Positions 1-13,598 are shown, counted from the stretch's first letter. The stretch is 64,000 bases of DNA from Eleusine coracana subsp. coracana (GCA_032690845.1 CM064426.1:46268508-46332507); one strand, 5' to 3'. Program-made: numbers and translations. The notes: generated from the sequence alone by a model not told the origin.

Positions 1-3000
1 TTGGAGACTGGTTCATTTTAACTAAGTTGTTTGAGCATGCTACAATGCAATCAAAGTGTGTTTGTTTATTTTCCATCGTGTCTTATCTAGTGGTTCAAAC
101 TTGGTTAATCTTAACAAAGTGGTTCAAGTTTGGTTCATCTTTACGTAGTCGTTTGAGCTTGGTTCAACTTAACAGAGTTGTTCAAGCTTGGTTCATCTTA
201 ATTATGTGGTTCAAACTTGGTTCATCTTAATAGAATGGTTCGAGGCTTGTTCATCTTAACGGAGTGGATCAAGGAAGCTACAATACAATCAAAGTGTATT
301 TATCTGTGTTCCCTCACGTCTTGCATAGTTGTTCAGACTTGGTTCATCTTAACGGAGTGGCTCCAGGTTACTTCATCTTAATTCGGCAGTTCAAGCTTGG
401 TTCATCTTAACAAAGTGGTTCGGGCTTGGTTTATTTTAGTGGAGTGGTTCATGTATGGTTCATCTTAACGGAGTGGTTCAGGCATGGTTAACGGAGTGTT
501 CGAGCAAGGTTTATCTTAACAGAGCGTTCAAATGGTTTCTCCTAATGGAATGGTTCAAGCCTGGTTCATCTTAGTGTGCTTGTTATTGTACCTTCACATC
601 TTACTTAGTTGTTGAAACATGGCTCATCGTGACAAAGTGGTTTGAGCTTGGTTCATCTTAACGGAGTGGTTCAAGGATGCTTCATCTTAATGAGGTGGTT
701 CGATCTTGGTTCATATTAACAGAGTGGTTGGAGCGTGGTTCATCATAATAGACTGTTCGAGCATGGTTCATCTTAATAGAGTGGTTCGAGCATGGTTCAT
801 CATAACGGAGTGTTCGAGTGTGGTTCATCTTAATGGAGCGATTCAAGCCTGGTTCATCTTAACAGAGTGGATTAAGCGTGCGACAATGCAATCAATGTGT
901 GCTTGTTCTTATTCCTTCATGTCTTACTTAGTTGTTCAAACTTGGTTTATCATGACAAAGTGGCTTGATCTTGGTTCATCAAAAGAGAGTGGTTTGAGGT
1001 TGCTTCATATAACGGGGTGGTTCGATCTTGGTTCATCCTAACAAAGTGGTTCGAGCTTGGTGTATCTTAATTGAGTGGTTCGAGCTTGGTTCGTCTTAAT
1101 TGAGTGGTTCGAGCGTCATTCATCATGACAGAGTGTTCGAGCATGGTTCATCTCAACGGAGTGTGTTGAGCATGGTTTATTGTAACAGAGTTTTCGAGCG
1201 TGGTTCATCTTAATGGAGTGGTTCAAGCCTAGTTCATTTTCACAAAATGGATGAAGCATGCTACAACGCAATCAAAGTGTGTTTGTTCGTGCTCCTTCAT
1301 GTCTTAATTAGATGATAAAGTAGTTCGAGCTTGGTTCATCTTAATGGGGTGGATCGAGCTTGGTTGATCTTAGCAGAGTGGTTCGAGCTTCATTTATCTT
1401 AACAGAGTGGTTCAAGCTTGGCTCATCTTAGAGGAGTGGTTCAAGGTTTGTTCATCCAGACAAAATGGCAAGAGTTCGGTTCATCTTAATGGTGTGGTTC
1501 AAACTTGGTTCATCTTAATGGTCTAGTTGGAGCTATGTTCGTCTTAACTAAGGTGTTTGAGCATGCTACAATGCAATCAAAGTGTGTTTGTTTATTTTCC
1601 TTCACGTCTTATCTAATGGTTCAAACTTGGTTCATCTTAACAAAGTGGTTCAAGTTTGGTTTATCCAAACGTAGGCGTTCGAGCTTGATTCATCTTAATG
1701 GTGCGGTTCAATCCTGGTTCATTTTAATAGAGTGGTTCGAGGCTTGTTCATCTTAACGGAGTGTATCAAGCAAGCTACAATGCAATCAAAGTGTGTTTGT
1801 TTGTGTTTCTTTATGTCTTACATAGTGGTTGAAACTTGGTTCATCTTAACGGAGTGGATCGAGGTTGCTTCATCTTAACGGGGTAGTTCGGGCTTGGTTC
1901 ATCTTAACAAAGTGGTTCGGGCTTGGTTTATCTTAGCGGAGTGGTTCAAGTATGGTTCATCTTATCAGAGTGGTTCAGGCGTGGTTCATCATAATGGAGT
2001 GTTCGGGCAAGGTTTATGTTAACAGAGCATTCAAATGGTTCATCCTAATGGAGTGGTCAACCCTTGTTCATCTTAACGGAGTGGATTAAGCATGCGACAA
2101 CACAATCAAAGTGTGCTTGTTATTGTTCCTTCACGTCTCACTTAGTTGTTGAAACATGGCTCATCGTGACAAAGTGGTTTGAGCTTGGTTCATCTTAACG
2201 AAATGGTTCAAGGTAGCTTCATCTTAATGGGGTGGTTCGGTCTTGGTTCATCTTAACAAAGTGCTTCAAGCACGGTTTATCTTAATGCAGTGGTTCGAGC
2301 TTGGTTTGTCTTAAGCGAGTGGTTCGAGCGTAGTTCATCTCAACGGAGTGGTTGAGCATGGTTTATTGTAACGGAGTTTTTGAGTGTGGTTCAACTTAAT
2401 GGAGTGGTTCAAGCCTGGTTCATCTTAACAAAGTTGATCAAGCATGCTACAATGCAATCAAAGTGTGTTTGTTCGTGATCCTTCATGGCTTAATTAGTTG
2501 TTCAAACTTGGTTCATCATGACAAAGTAGTTCGAGCATGGTTCATCTTAACGGAGTGGTTCGAGCTTGGTTGATCTTAATAGAGTGGTTCGAGCTTCATT
2601 TATCTTAACAGAGTGGTTCGAGCTTGGCTCATCTTAGAGGAGTGCTTTCAGCTTTGTTCATCGAAACAAAATGGTTAGAGTTTGGTTCATCTTAATGGTG
2701 TGGTTCAAACTTGGTTCATCTTAATGGTCTAGTTGGAGCTATGTTCGTCTTAACTAAGTTGTTTGAGCATGCTACAATGCAATCAAAGTGTGTTTGTTTA
2801 TTTTCCTTCACGTCTTATCTAATGGTTCAAACTTGGTTCATCTTAACAAAGTGGTTCAAGTTTGGTTTATCCTAACGTAGTCGTTCGAGCTTGATTCATC
2901 TTAATGGTGCGGTTCAAACCTGGTTCATTTTAATAGAGTGGTTCGAGGCTTGTTCATCTTAACGGAGTGTATCAAGCAAGCTATAATGCAATCAAAGTGT

Positions 3001-6000
3001 GTTTGTTTGTGTTTCTTTATGTCTTACATAGTGGTTGAAACTTGGTTCATCTTAACGGAGTGGATCGAGGTTGCTTCATCTTAACGGGGTAGTTCGGGCT
3101 TGGTTCATCTTAACAAAGTGGTTTGGGCTTGGTTTATCTTAGTGGAGTGGTTCAAGTATGGTTCATCTTATCAGAGTGGTTCAGGCGTGGTTCATCATAA
3201 TGGAGTGTTCGAGCAAGGTTTATGTTAACAGAGCATTCAAATGGTTCATCCTAATGGATTGGTCAACCCTGGTTCATCTTAACGGAGTGGATTAAGCATG
3301 CGACAACACAATCAAAGTGTGCTTGTTATTGTTCCTTCACGTCTCACTTAGTTGTTGAAACATGGCTCATCGTGACAAAGTGGTTTGAGCTTGGTTCATC
3401 TTAACGGAGTGGTTCAAGGTAGCTTCATCTTAATGGGGTGGTTCGGTCTTGGTTCATCTTAACAAAGTGCTTCAAGCACGGTTTATCTTAATGCAGTGGT
3501 TCGAGCTTGGTTTGTCTTAAGCGAGTGGTTCGAGCGTAGTTCATCTCAACGGAGTGGTTGAGCATGGTTTATTGTAACGGAGTTTTTGAGTGTGGTTCAA
3601 CTTAATGGAGTGGTTCAAGCCTGGTTCATCTTAACAAAGTTGATCAAGCATGCTACAATGCAATCAAAGTGTGTTTGTTCGTGATCCTTCATGGCTTAAT
3701 TAGTTGTTCAAACTTGGTTCATCATGACAAAGTAGTTCGAGCATGGTTCATCTTAACAGAGTGGTTCGAGCTTGGTTGATCTTAATAGAGTGGTTCGAGC
3801 TTCATTTATCTTAACAGAGTGGTTCGAGCTTGGCTCATCTTAGAGGAGTGCTTTCAGCTTTGTTCATCGAAACAAAATGGTTATAGTTTGGTTCATCTTA
3901 ATGGTGTGGTTCAAACTTGGTTCATCTTAATGGTCTGGTTGGAGCTATGTTCGTCTTAGCGGAGTAGTTGGAGACTGGTTCATCTTAACTAAGTTGTTTG
4001 AGCATGCTACAACACAATTAATGTGTGATTGTTTATTTTCCGTCTTTTCTTATCCAGTGGTTCAAACTTGGTTCATCATAACAAAGTGGTTCAAGTTTCG
4101 TTCATCCTAACGTTGTCGTACGAGCTTGCTTCAACTTAGCAGAGTGGTTCATGCCTAGTTTATCTTAATGGTGCGGTTCAAACCAGGTTCATTTTAACAG
4201 AGTGGTTTGAGGCTTGTTCATCTTAATGGAGTGTATCAAGCAAGCTACAATGCAATCAAAGTGTGTTTATTTGTGTTCCTTCACGTCTTACATAGTGGTT
4301 GAAACTTGGTTCATCTTAACAGAGTGGATCGAGGTTGCTTCATCTTAACGTGGTAGTTCGGGCTTGGTTCAACTTAACAAAGTGGTTCGGGCTTGGTTTA
4401 TCTTAGTGGAGTGGTTCAAGTATGGTTCATCTTAACTTAGTGGTTCAGGCATGGTTCATCGTAACAGAGTGTTCGAGCAAGGTTTATCTTAACAAAGAGT
4501 TCAAATGGTTCATCCCAATGGAGTGGTCAAGCCTGGTTCATCTTAACAGAGTGGATTAAGCATGCAACAATACAATCAAAGTGTGCTTGTTATTGTTCCT
4601 TCACGTCTTACTTAGTTGTTCAAACATGGCTCATCGTGACAAAGTGGTTTGAGCTTGGTTCTTCTTAACGGAGTGGTTCAAGGCTGCTTCATCTTAATGG
4701 GGTGGTTCAGTCTTGGTTCATCTTAACAAAGTGCTTCAAGCACAATTTATCTTAATGGAGTGCTTTGAGCTTGGTTTGTCTTAAACGAGTGGTTCGAGCG
4801 TAGTTCATCTCAACGGAGTGGTTGAGCATGGTTTATTGTAACGGAGTTTTCGAGCGTGGTTCATCTTAATGGAGTGGTTCAAGCCTGGTTCATCTTAACA
4901 AAGTGGATCATCCATGCTACAATCGAATCAATGTGTGTTTGTTCGTGCTCCTTCATGTCTTAATTAGTTGTTCAAACTTGGTTCATCATGACAAAGTAGT
5001 TCGTGCTTGGTTCATCTTAACGGAGTGGTTTGAGCTTGGTTGAACTTAACAGAGTGGTTCGAGCTTCATTTATCTTAATAGAGTGCTTCGAGCTTGGCTT
5101 ATCTTAGAGGAGTGGTTTAAGCTTTGTTCATCCAAACAAAATGGTTAGAGTTCGTTTCATCTTAATGGTGTGGTTCAAACTTGGATGATCTTAATGGTCT
5201 GGTTGAAGCTATGTTCGTCATAGCGGTTTGTAGTTGGAGACTGGTTCATCTTAACTAAGTTGTTTGAGCATAATACAACATAATTAAAGTGTGATTGTTT
5301 ATTTTCCTTCACGTCTTATCTAGTGGTTCAAACTTGGGTCATTTTAACAAAGTGGTCCAAGTTTGGTTCATCCTAACATTGTCGTACGAGCTTGCTTCAA
5401 CTTAGCAGAGTGGTTCAAGCCTGGTTTATCTTAATGGTGCTGTTCAAAACAGGTTCATTTTAATAGAGTGGTTTGAGGCTTGTTCATCTTAACGGAGTGT
5501 ATCAAGCAAGCTACAATGCAATCAAAGTGTGTTTATTTGTGTTCCTTCACGTCTTACATAGTGGTTGAAACTTGGTTCATCTTAACGAAGTGGATCGAGG
5601 TTGCTTCATCTTAACGTGGCAGTTTGGGCTTGGTTCATCTTAACAAAGTGGTTCAGGCTTGGTTTATCTTAATGGAGTGGTTCAAGTATGGTTCATCTGA
5701 ACGGAGTGGTTCAGGCATGGTTCATCATAACAGAGTGTTCAAGCAAGGTTTATCTTAACAAAGCGTTCAAATAGTTCATCCCAATGGAGTGGTCAAGCCT
5801 GGTTCATCTTAAGGGAGTGAATTAAGCATGCGACAATACAATCAAAGTGTCCTTGTTATTGTTCCTTCACGTCTTACTTAGTTGTTCAAACATGGCTCAT
5901 CGTGAGAATGTGGTTTGAGCTTGGTTCATCTTAACGGAGTGGTTCTAGGCTGCTTCATCTTAATGGGGTGGTTCGGTCTTGGTTCGTCTTAACAAAGTGC

Positions 6001-8000
6001 TTCAAGCACGGTTTATCTTAATGGAGTGGTTTGAGCTTGGTTCGTCTTAAACGAGTGGTTCGAGCATAGTTCATCTCAACGGAGTGGTTAAGCATGGTTT
6101 ATTGTAATGGAGTTTTCGAGCGTGGTTCATCTTAATGGAGTGGTTCAAGCCTGGTTCATCTTAACAAAGTGGATCAAGCATGCTACAACACAATCAAAGT
6201 GTGTTTGCTCGTGCTCCTTCATGTCTTAATTAGTTGTTCAAACTTGGTTCATTATGACAAAGTAGTTCGAGCTTGGTTCATCTTAACGGAGTGGTTCCAG
6301 CTTGGTTGATCTTAACAGAGTGGTTCGAGCTTCATTTATCTTAATTGAGTGCTTCGAGCTTGGCTCATCTTAGAGGAGTGGTTTAAGCTTTGTTCATCCA
6401 AACAAAATGGTTAGAGTTGGGTTCATCTTAATGGTCTGGTTCAAACTTGGTTCATCTTAATGGTCTGGATGGAGCTATGTTCGTCTTAGCGGAGTAGTTG
6501 GAGACTGGTTCATCTTAACTAAGTTGTTTGAGCATGCTACAACACAATTAATGTGTGATTGTTTATTTTCCTTCACATCTTATCTAGTGGTTCAAACTTG
6601 GTTCATCTTAACAAAGTGGTTCAAGTTTGGTTCATCCTAACGTAGTCGTTCGAGCTTCGTTCAACTTAACAGAGTGGTCCAAGCTTGGTTTATCTTAATG
6701 GTGCGGTTCAAAACTGGTTCATTTTAACAGAGTGGTTCGAGCTTGGATTATTTTAACAGAGTGGTTCGAGCTTCATTTATCTTAATAGAGTGCTTTGAGC
6801 TTGGCTCATCTTAGAGGAGCAGTTTAAGCTTTGTTCATCCAAACAAAATGGTTAGAGTTTGGTTCATCTTAATGGTGTGGTTCAAACTTGGTTCATCTTA
6901 ATGGTCTAGTTGGAGCTATGTTTGTCTTAGCGGAGTAGTTGGAGACTGCTTCATCTTAACTAAGTTGTTTGAGCATTCTACAACACAATCAAAGTGTGAT
7001 TGTTTATTTTCCTTCATGTCTTATCTAGTGGTTCAAACTTGGTTCATCATAACAAAATGGTTCAAGTTTGGTTCATCCTAACATAGTCGTTCGAGCTTGG
7101 TTAAACTTAACAGAGTGGTTCGAGCTTGGTTCATCTTTACGGAGTGGATCGAGGTTGCTTCATCTTAACGGGGCAGTTCGTGCTTGGTTCATCTGAACAA
7201 AGTGGTTCGGGCTTGGTTTATCTTAGTGGAGTGATTCAAGTATGGTTCATCTTAATGGAGTGGTTCAGGCGTGGTTCATCGTAACAAAGTGTACGAGCAA
7301 GGTTTATCTTAACAGAGCGTTCAAATGGTTCATCCTAATGCAGTGGTCAAGTCTGGTTCATCCTAACGGAGTGGATTAAGCATGCGACAATACAATCAAA
7401 GTGTGCTTGTTATTGTTCCTTCATGTCTTACTTTGTTGTTCAAACATGGCTTATCATGACAAAGTAGTTTGAGCTCGGTTCATCTTAACGGAGTGGTTCA
7501 AGGTTGCTTCATCTTAATGGGGAGGTTCGGTCTTGGTTCATCTTAACAAAGTGCTTCAAGCACCATTTATCTTAATGGAGTGAATTGAGCTTGGTTCGTC
7601 TTAAACGAGTGGTTCGAGCATAGTACATCTCAACGGAGTGGTTGAGCATGGTTTATTGTAACGGAGTTTTCGAGCATGGTTCATCTTAATAGAGTGGTTC
7701 AAGCCTGGTTCATCTTAACAAAGTGGATCAAGCATGCTACAACGCAATCAATGTGTGTTTGTTCGTGCTCCTTCATGTCTTAATTAGTTGTTCAAACTTG
7801 GTTCATTATGACAAAGTAGTTCGAGCGTGGTTCATCTTAACGGAGTGATTCGAGCTTGGTTGATCTTAACAGAGCGGTTCGAGCTTCATTTATCTTAATA
7901 GAGTGCTTCGAGCCTGGCTCATCTTAGAGGAGTGGTTCAAGCTTTGTTCATCCACACAAAATGGTTAGAGTTCGGTTCATCTTAATGGTGTGGTTCAAAC
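1..8000. repeat. 29-bp satellite array, segment A, with about 1.2-kb higher-order repeat
   Basis: The stretch is a head-to-tail array of a degenerate monomer of 29 bp whose core reads GGTTCATCTTAACGGAGTGG, followed by a variable stretch around TTCGAGCTTGG. At intervals the series is broken by exactly 64-bp blocks that begin (T/G)ACAATGCAATCAAAGTGTG. Four block types recur in a fixed order, giving a higher-order unit. Using the landmark GGTCTGGTTGGAGC or its GGTCTAGTTGG variant, units start at 1521, 2727, 3933, 5197, 6463 and 6904, so their lengths are 1206, 1206, 1264, 1266, 441 (truncated) and about 1113 once E1 is removed. The monomer length is not a multiple of three, so the open frames here are chance periodic frames. 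I do not recognise this satellite. The array is cut at 8000 by retrotransposon E1. Confidence 0.93.
1521..3932. repeat. Two nearly identical adjacent 1206-bp higher-order satellite units
   Basis: Units 1521-2726 and 2727-3932 have the same length, differ at only scattered positions by eye, and both lack the monomer that follows the landmark in later copies (present near 3957-3990, where the text passes through TAGCGGAGTAGTTGGAGACT). A shared deletion plus equal length points to a recent tandem duplication of one whole higher-order unit. Confidence 0.8.
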
Positions 8001-8910
8001 TGATGTGGACAAGGGTTCCCGATCTTCCGAAAGGTTCTGGATACGTTGATTTGGTCGGAGGCGACACACAAATCGATCCGGCTTCAGAACAACACGTTCT
8101 AAACCCCGCAATCGCAGAACGACGTCTCCTCTGGTTATCAACCGTCCTAAAATGATTGACCTCGCCGAAAAGGCTAATCCCTGCCTGCGAATCAAGAATA
8201 CAAGCAAGAACAAAGAAGAAAGCAACACAATTGCAGATGTATTATGAATCTCACAAAGTTGGGGTCTCACAAACCGTGATGACGGCAAAATTGTTATGAA
8301 CAGAATAATCTCAGCAAAACCCCCAAACCCTAATGGTGCGACGGCGGCTGTATATGAAGACCCTAGGGTCGTGCAAGACCCTACTTGGGCTCAACTAGAT
8401 ACAAAGCCCAAAGGCCAAAAACAGGTGACACAGCACCGAAATAGATTCTGAACTCTCTCTTGTTTCGACGATTCCCGATGATTCCGGACGAATTTTGATA
8501 TGAGACCGGCGGCATTGGAAAGGTCTTCTTCTTATCTTTCCGTGCATATGTAGAACGTCCAAATCCGAGTCCGTATGTGTCTTGGGCATCCGTTTTAGTG
8601 CAGACTAGTCCTGAGCCCCGAAACAGACTCGAAGTCGGTTTTGGTTGGGCCTCCACCTTGGCTTCCACGTCCTTGTTGGTCCTCCACGTCTCCAAGTCCT
8701 TCTCCCATCATCTTTGGGTCCTCTCCATGGTTCCTAATTATAATATAATCATTAGGTAGCAAACCATTCTCAAAAGTGACATATAATGAAGAATGTAGGA
8801 ACGAGCTCACCTCTAAATTTAGTCGTCGTGCACGAGCTCTAGTCATTGTACCTTGCAAGTCCAAAATTGGAGGAGTGTTGCATATATCCTTAGGAGTGAT
8901 GTCCTCATCA
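8001..8910 (-). repeat. E1 3' LTR
   Basis: It matches 14842-15756 base for base apart from scattered substitutions and a short indel near 8375 (the other copy has about 13 extra bases near 15213). In minus-strand sense it begins TGATGAGGACATCACTCC and ends CCACATCA. The first 300 or so bases in that sense encode the C-terminal tail of Pol, with its stop at 8595-8597. The element boundary is set by the jump from satellite (TGGTTCAAAC) to LTR at 8000/8001. Confidence 0.93.
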
Positions 8911-11900
8911 TCCTCCCCCTCTTGAAATGGAGTCATCCTCGACTCAAGCTCATTCTCTTCTCCCAAGTATGGTTTCAAATCTGAAATGTTAAAAGTAGTA
9001 CTAACCCCGAACTCGGGAGGCAACTCAAGTTTGTATGCATTATCATTAATCTTCTCAATTATTTTGAAAGTACCATCAGCTCTAGGTATTAATTTAGACT
9101 TTCTCAAATCTGAAAATCTATCTTTTCTCAAGTGTTACCATACTAAATCTCCTACATCAAGTTTTACTTCTTTTCTACCTTTACTACCAGCAATTTTATA
9201 CTTGTCATTCATCTTTTCAATGCTAAGTCTAGTGGTCTCATGCATTTTTAAAATAAATTCAGCACGTTCCTTAGCATCAACATGAACTCTCTCATAAATA
9301 GGTAGAGGAAGTATATCAAGTGGAGTACGGGGATCAAAACCATACACTACTTTGAAAGGACTTACCTTGGTAGTAGAATGTGTTGCCCGATTATATGCAA
9401 ACTCAACATGAGGCAAACATTCTTCCCATTGCTTCAAATTTTTCTTTAAAATAGCTCTCAACATAGTACCCAAAGTGCGGTTCACCACCTCAGTTTGTCC
9501 ATCAGTTTGTGGGTGACAAGTTGTAGAAAACAACAACTTTGTACCCAACTTATTCCAAAGCGTGCGCCAAAAGTGACTCAAGAATTTTGCATCACGATCT
9601 GAAACAATAGTAGAAGGCATACCATGCAAACAAACAATTTCTTTGAAAAAGAGATCAGCAATATAACTAGCATCATCAGTCTTATGACATGGTATAAAGT
9701 GTGCCATCTTAGAAAATCTATCCACAACAACAAAAATACTATCACTCCCCCTCTTAGTCCTAGGCAGTCCTAAAACAAAGTCCATAGAAATATCCGCCCA
9801 AGGAATAGAAGGAACAGGAAGTGGCATGTATAAACCATGTGGATTCAAGCAAGACTTAGCTTTTTGACATGTAGTGCAGCAAGCAACAAAGCGCTCAACA
9901 TCTTTCCTCATCCTTGGCCAAAAGAAGTGTGTGGCCAAAATATCCTCCGTCTTCTTGACACGAAAATGACCCATCAATCCACCTCCATGCGCCTCCTGTA
10001 ACAACAAAAGACGAACGGAACCAACTGGAATGCATAGGCGGTTAGCTCTAAACAAGAATCCATCATTCAACACAAATTTATTCCATGCACGACCTTCTTT
10101 ACAATGCAGCAATACATCCTTAAAATCAACATCAGCAGCATATTGTTCTTTAATTGCCTCAAGTCCAAAAATTCTACAATGAAGTTGAGACAATAAAGTA
10201 TAGCGCCTAGATAAAGCATCAGCGATCACATTATCCTTCCCATTCTTATGTTTAATAATGTAAGGAAAAGACTCAATAAATTCAATCCATTTAGCATGTC
10301 TACGGTTCAAATTACATTGAGAACGAATATACTTAAGTGATTCATGATCAGAATGAATAACAAATTCTTTGGGCAACAAATAATGACGCCACATCTCTAA
10401 ACAACGTACAAGTGCATACAATTCCTTATCATACGTGGAGTAATTCAAAACAGGCCCAGTAATTTCTCACTAAAGTATGCAATAGGTTTACTATCTTACA
10501 TCAAAACACCACCAATGCCTATACCACTAGCATCACATTCAAGCTCAAAAATCTTATCAAAATTAGGTAATTCCAGCAATGGTGCATGTGTAAGTTTATC
10601 CTTCAAAGCATCAAAAGACTCATGATGTACCTTACCCCAATGGAAATCAATGCCTTTCTTTGTCAACTCATGTAAAGGTGCAGCAATGGTGCTGAAATCT
10701 TTGACAAAGCGGCGGTAGAAACCTGCAAGACCAAGAAAACTCCTCACCTGTGTGATAGTTTTTGGTACAGGCCAGCTCTTTATGGCTTGCCTCATCCACC
10801 TCAATTCCCTGTGGAGTCACAACATAGCCAAGAAAAGAGACTCGATCCGTGCAAAAGATGCACTTCTCAAGGTTACCAAATAAACGTGCATCTCGTAAAG
10901 CATCAAAAACAGCACGCAAATGATTCATATGTTCATCTATAGATTTGCTATAACTCAAGATATCATCAAAGTAAACTACCACAAATTTGCCAATGAAAGC
11001 TCCTAAAACCTCATTCATCAAGCGCATGAAAGTACTAGGTGCATTAGTTAACCCAAAAGGCATTACTAACCACTCATATAATCCAAATTTGGTTTTGAAA
11101 GCTGTTTTCCATTCGTCTCCAAGTTTCATTCTAATTTGATGGTAGCCACTACGCAAATCAATTTTAGTGAAAATTATAGCACCACATAACTCATCAAGCA
11201 TGTTGTCTAGCCTAGGAATAGGATGACGATATCTAATAGTAATATTATTAATGGCTCTACAATCTACACACATACGCCAAGTACCATCTTTCTTAGGAAC
11301 CAAAAGTACAGGAACAACACAAGGACTAAGTGATTGACGAACATACCCACGATCCAAAAGGTCTTGAACTTGTCGTTGTATCTCCTTAGTCTCCTCAGGG
11401 TTGGTCCTATAAGCAGCACGGTTTGGCAAAGTAGCACCCGGAATCAAATCAATTTGATGCTCAATCCCTCTCAAAGGTGGCAATCCCGGGGGTATCTCAG
11501 CTGGAAAAACATCCTCATACTCCTGCAAAAGGTTAGTGACAGCAGGAGACACACCACTAGAAGCAATATCATCAAGCGAAAACAAAGCTTCTTTGCATAT
11601 CAAAGCATAGCAAATATCATCATTATCAGAAATTTCAGTAAGCTCAGATTTTGTTGCAAGATATGAACGACCTTGTAATTTAATTCCAGCACCCTTAGAA
11701 CTTGAAGAATCATTAACATTACTAGGTGTAGAATTAGAATTAACAGGTTGCTGAATTTCAGGACCTTTATTTTTCAAACTAGCAGCTCTTTCTAAATCAG
11801 CTTGTACAATTTCAGCAGGGGTCATTAGTAACAAAGTAATTTTAGTTCCTTTATGCATCAAAGTGTACTTATTACTTCTACCATGGTGTACAACATCATT

Positions 11901-13598
11901 ATCAAATTCCCAAGGTCTACCCAATAAAAGTGAACATGCTTACATGGGTATGACATCACAATCAATAGAATCCACATAAGAACCAATGGAAAAAGGAACT
12001 CTACAAGTTTGTATTACCTTAGCTTTGCCAGAGTCGTTTAACCACTGAATGTAGTACGGATGTGGATGTGGACATGCGGTCAAAGCAAGCTTGTTGACCA
12101 CATCAGAACTTACCAAGTTATTGCAGCTCCCTCCATCAATGATGACACGTGCTCGGCGGTTCTTGATGACGAAGAAAATCTGGAACAAGTTGTGGCGCTG
12201 CATTGTCTCGGGCTGATGAACTTGTGTGCTAAGGACACGTTGAACAATAATGTTCATGTATCCTGTGGTGTCTCCGCCTCCAAGGACGAGGTCACTGCCG
12301 GTGGCAGTGATGTCCTCCTCCTCATCCTCCACATCGGTGGTGCTCATGTAACCGTCATCGTCCGTCGCCACATATGCCCGCCTACTTGGACAATGTTTCT
12401 GCACATGACCAAGTCCATGGCAGCGGTGGCACTAAATCCCTGTAGTGCGCCCTGTCAAAGCAACAGAGGAGGCACTACTAGCTGGTACCTGCACAGAAAG
12501 TTTACCTGAGCGCGTAGAAGGTGCAGGGGCTGATCTTGGGGCTGCAGAAACAATACTGGTTCCCTTGGTAGCTGCTGGTGGGGGCGGCCAGAAAGATGGC
12601 CTGGGCAGCCCCGAAGTCCCCGTCGAGCGTGGGGGGTAGGAGTTCCTTGACTTGCTGTACTCCTCAAAAGCCTGGAAAAGTCCCTGTGATTCTTTCTCTT
12701 CAAGCATAGCATACTGGAAACACTGGGTGAGGGTATAATATTCTTTATAATCAAGGATGTCCTGAATTTCTTTTCTTAAACCAGAATAAAAGCGACAAAT
12801 TTGAACCTCTACTTTTTCAACTACAGCACAACGAATCAGACCCTTCTGAAGCTCACTAAAATACTCCTGAACAGTTTTATCTCCTTGGTCTAAACGTTGC
12901 AATTTATTATGAATCTCTCTATAAAAAGAAGGGGGAACAAAACGATCACGCATTGCTACCTTAAGTTCTTCCCAAGTAGTAGGCAAATCAGTTTCAGCAG
13001 CTAGACCACTCCACCAAACAATAGGAAAGTCCTTAAACTCACTAGTAGCTTGTCTAACTCTATGTTGTTCAGGAACAAGGTGGGCATTAAATTTTTGTTC
13101 TATAGTCATCTCCCAATCAAGATAAACATCACCATCATACTGACCCGAAAACGAAGGAATTGAAAACTTAATTTTAGCATACGGGTCATCTGGAGCATAG
13201 TTACCGTGTGGACGACGGTTGTAGTTATGGAAACCACCCATACCTTGAGTATTATGTTGCAAACGACGTCGTAATCGTGCGGTCCTTGTAGCTGACCTAT
13301 CCATGGTGCCATCAGCCTTATACACCGTGTCTTCATCATGGACGTCTTCAACATCGTTGTTGTTGTTATTGGTGTTCGTATTATTGGGTTTAGGAGCGGT
13401 CTCCAACGCAACAACCTGATCGGTTAACTTAGAGACCCGCTTCTCTAACCGCTCGATGCTTTCTCCAATGTGAAGCTTGCTGACCGCATCAGTAACGGCT
13501 CTGGTGATCGTCTCTGCCAAATCACTCTGAGCAGCCTGCAAAGCCTTCTAGAGCTGCTCTTGGATCACGCACTCAGCAAATTGTGAGGGTGAAGCCAT
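8595..13598 (-). pseudogene. E1 gag-pol polyprotein, CRM-like Ty3/gypsy, broken by stops and frameshifts
   Basis: One Gag-Pol frame can be followed from an ATG at 13598-13596 into the 3' LTR. Gag (to about 12430) contains the stretches YLDWEMTIEQKFNAHLVPEQ and RFVPPSFYREIHNKLQRLDQ. The zinc knuckle C-HR-C-HGLG-H-VQKH-C lies near 12380-12420. The protease site is IIDGGSCNN at 12117-12143. RT has VVYFDDIL (YFDD at 10962-10973), then RNase H (about 10680-10230). Integrase has an HHCC-like zinc finger, D at DISMDF (about 9790), D at VSDRDAKF (about 9597) and E at TDGQTEVVNR (about 9487). The tail includes EGEDDEDI and MTRARARRLN and is encoded partly by the LTR. Breaks seen: TAG at 13550-13548; TAG just before the knuckle (about 12434); TAA after DCDVIPM (about 11942); a frameshift near 10795 after the RT; TAA at about 10499; a frameshift near 10450-10475; TAA after GDLVW (about 9133). 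No chromodomain of the Tekay type is visible. The copy cannot make a full polyprotein. Confidence 0.9.
8911..8923 (-). promoter_or_regulatory. E1 polypurine tract
   Basis: On the minus strand AAGAGGGGGAGGA lies directly before the 3' LTR start TGATGAGG. It is the expected primer site for plus-strand DNA synthesis. The tract is also coding: with the first LTR bases it specifies the acidic Pol stretch QEGEDDEDI. Confidence 0.85.

Noticed and set aside
1..8000. Open frames of 60-110 codons with repeated peptides such as LVQAWFILTEW
   Set aside because: They are frames through a 29-bp repeat, which is not a multiple of three; the period recurs in all frames and is broken by stops in neighbouring units.
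1..8000. CRISPR-like look of a 29-bp repeat
   Set aside because: Repeats are head to tail without unique spacers, monomers are degenerate, and the context is plant retroelements.
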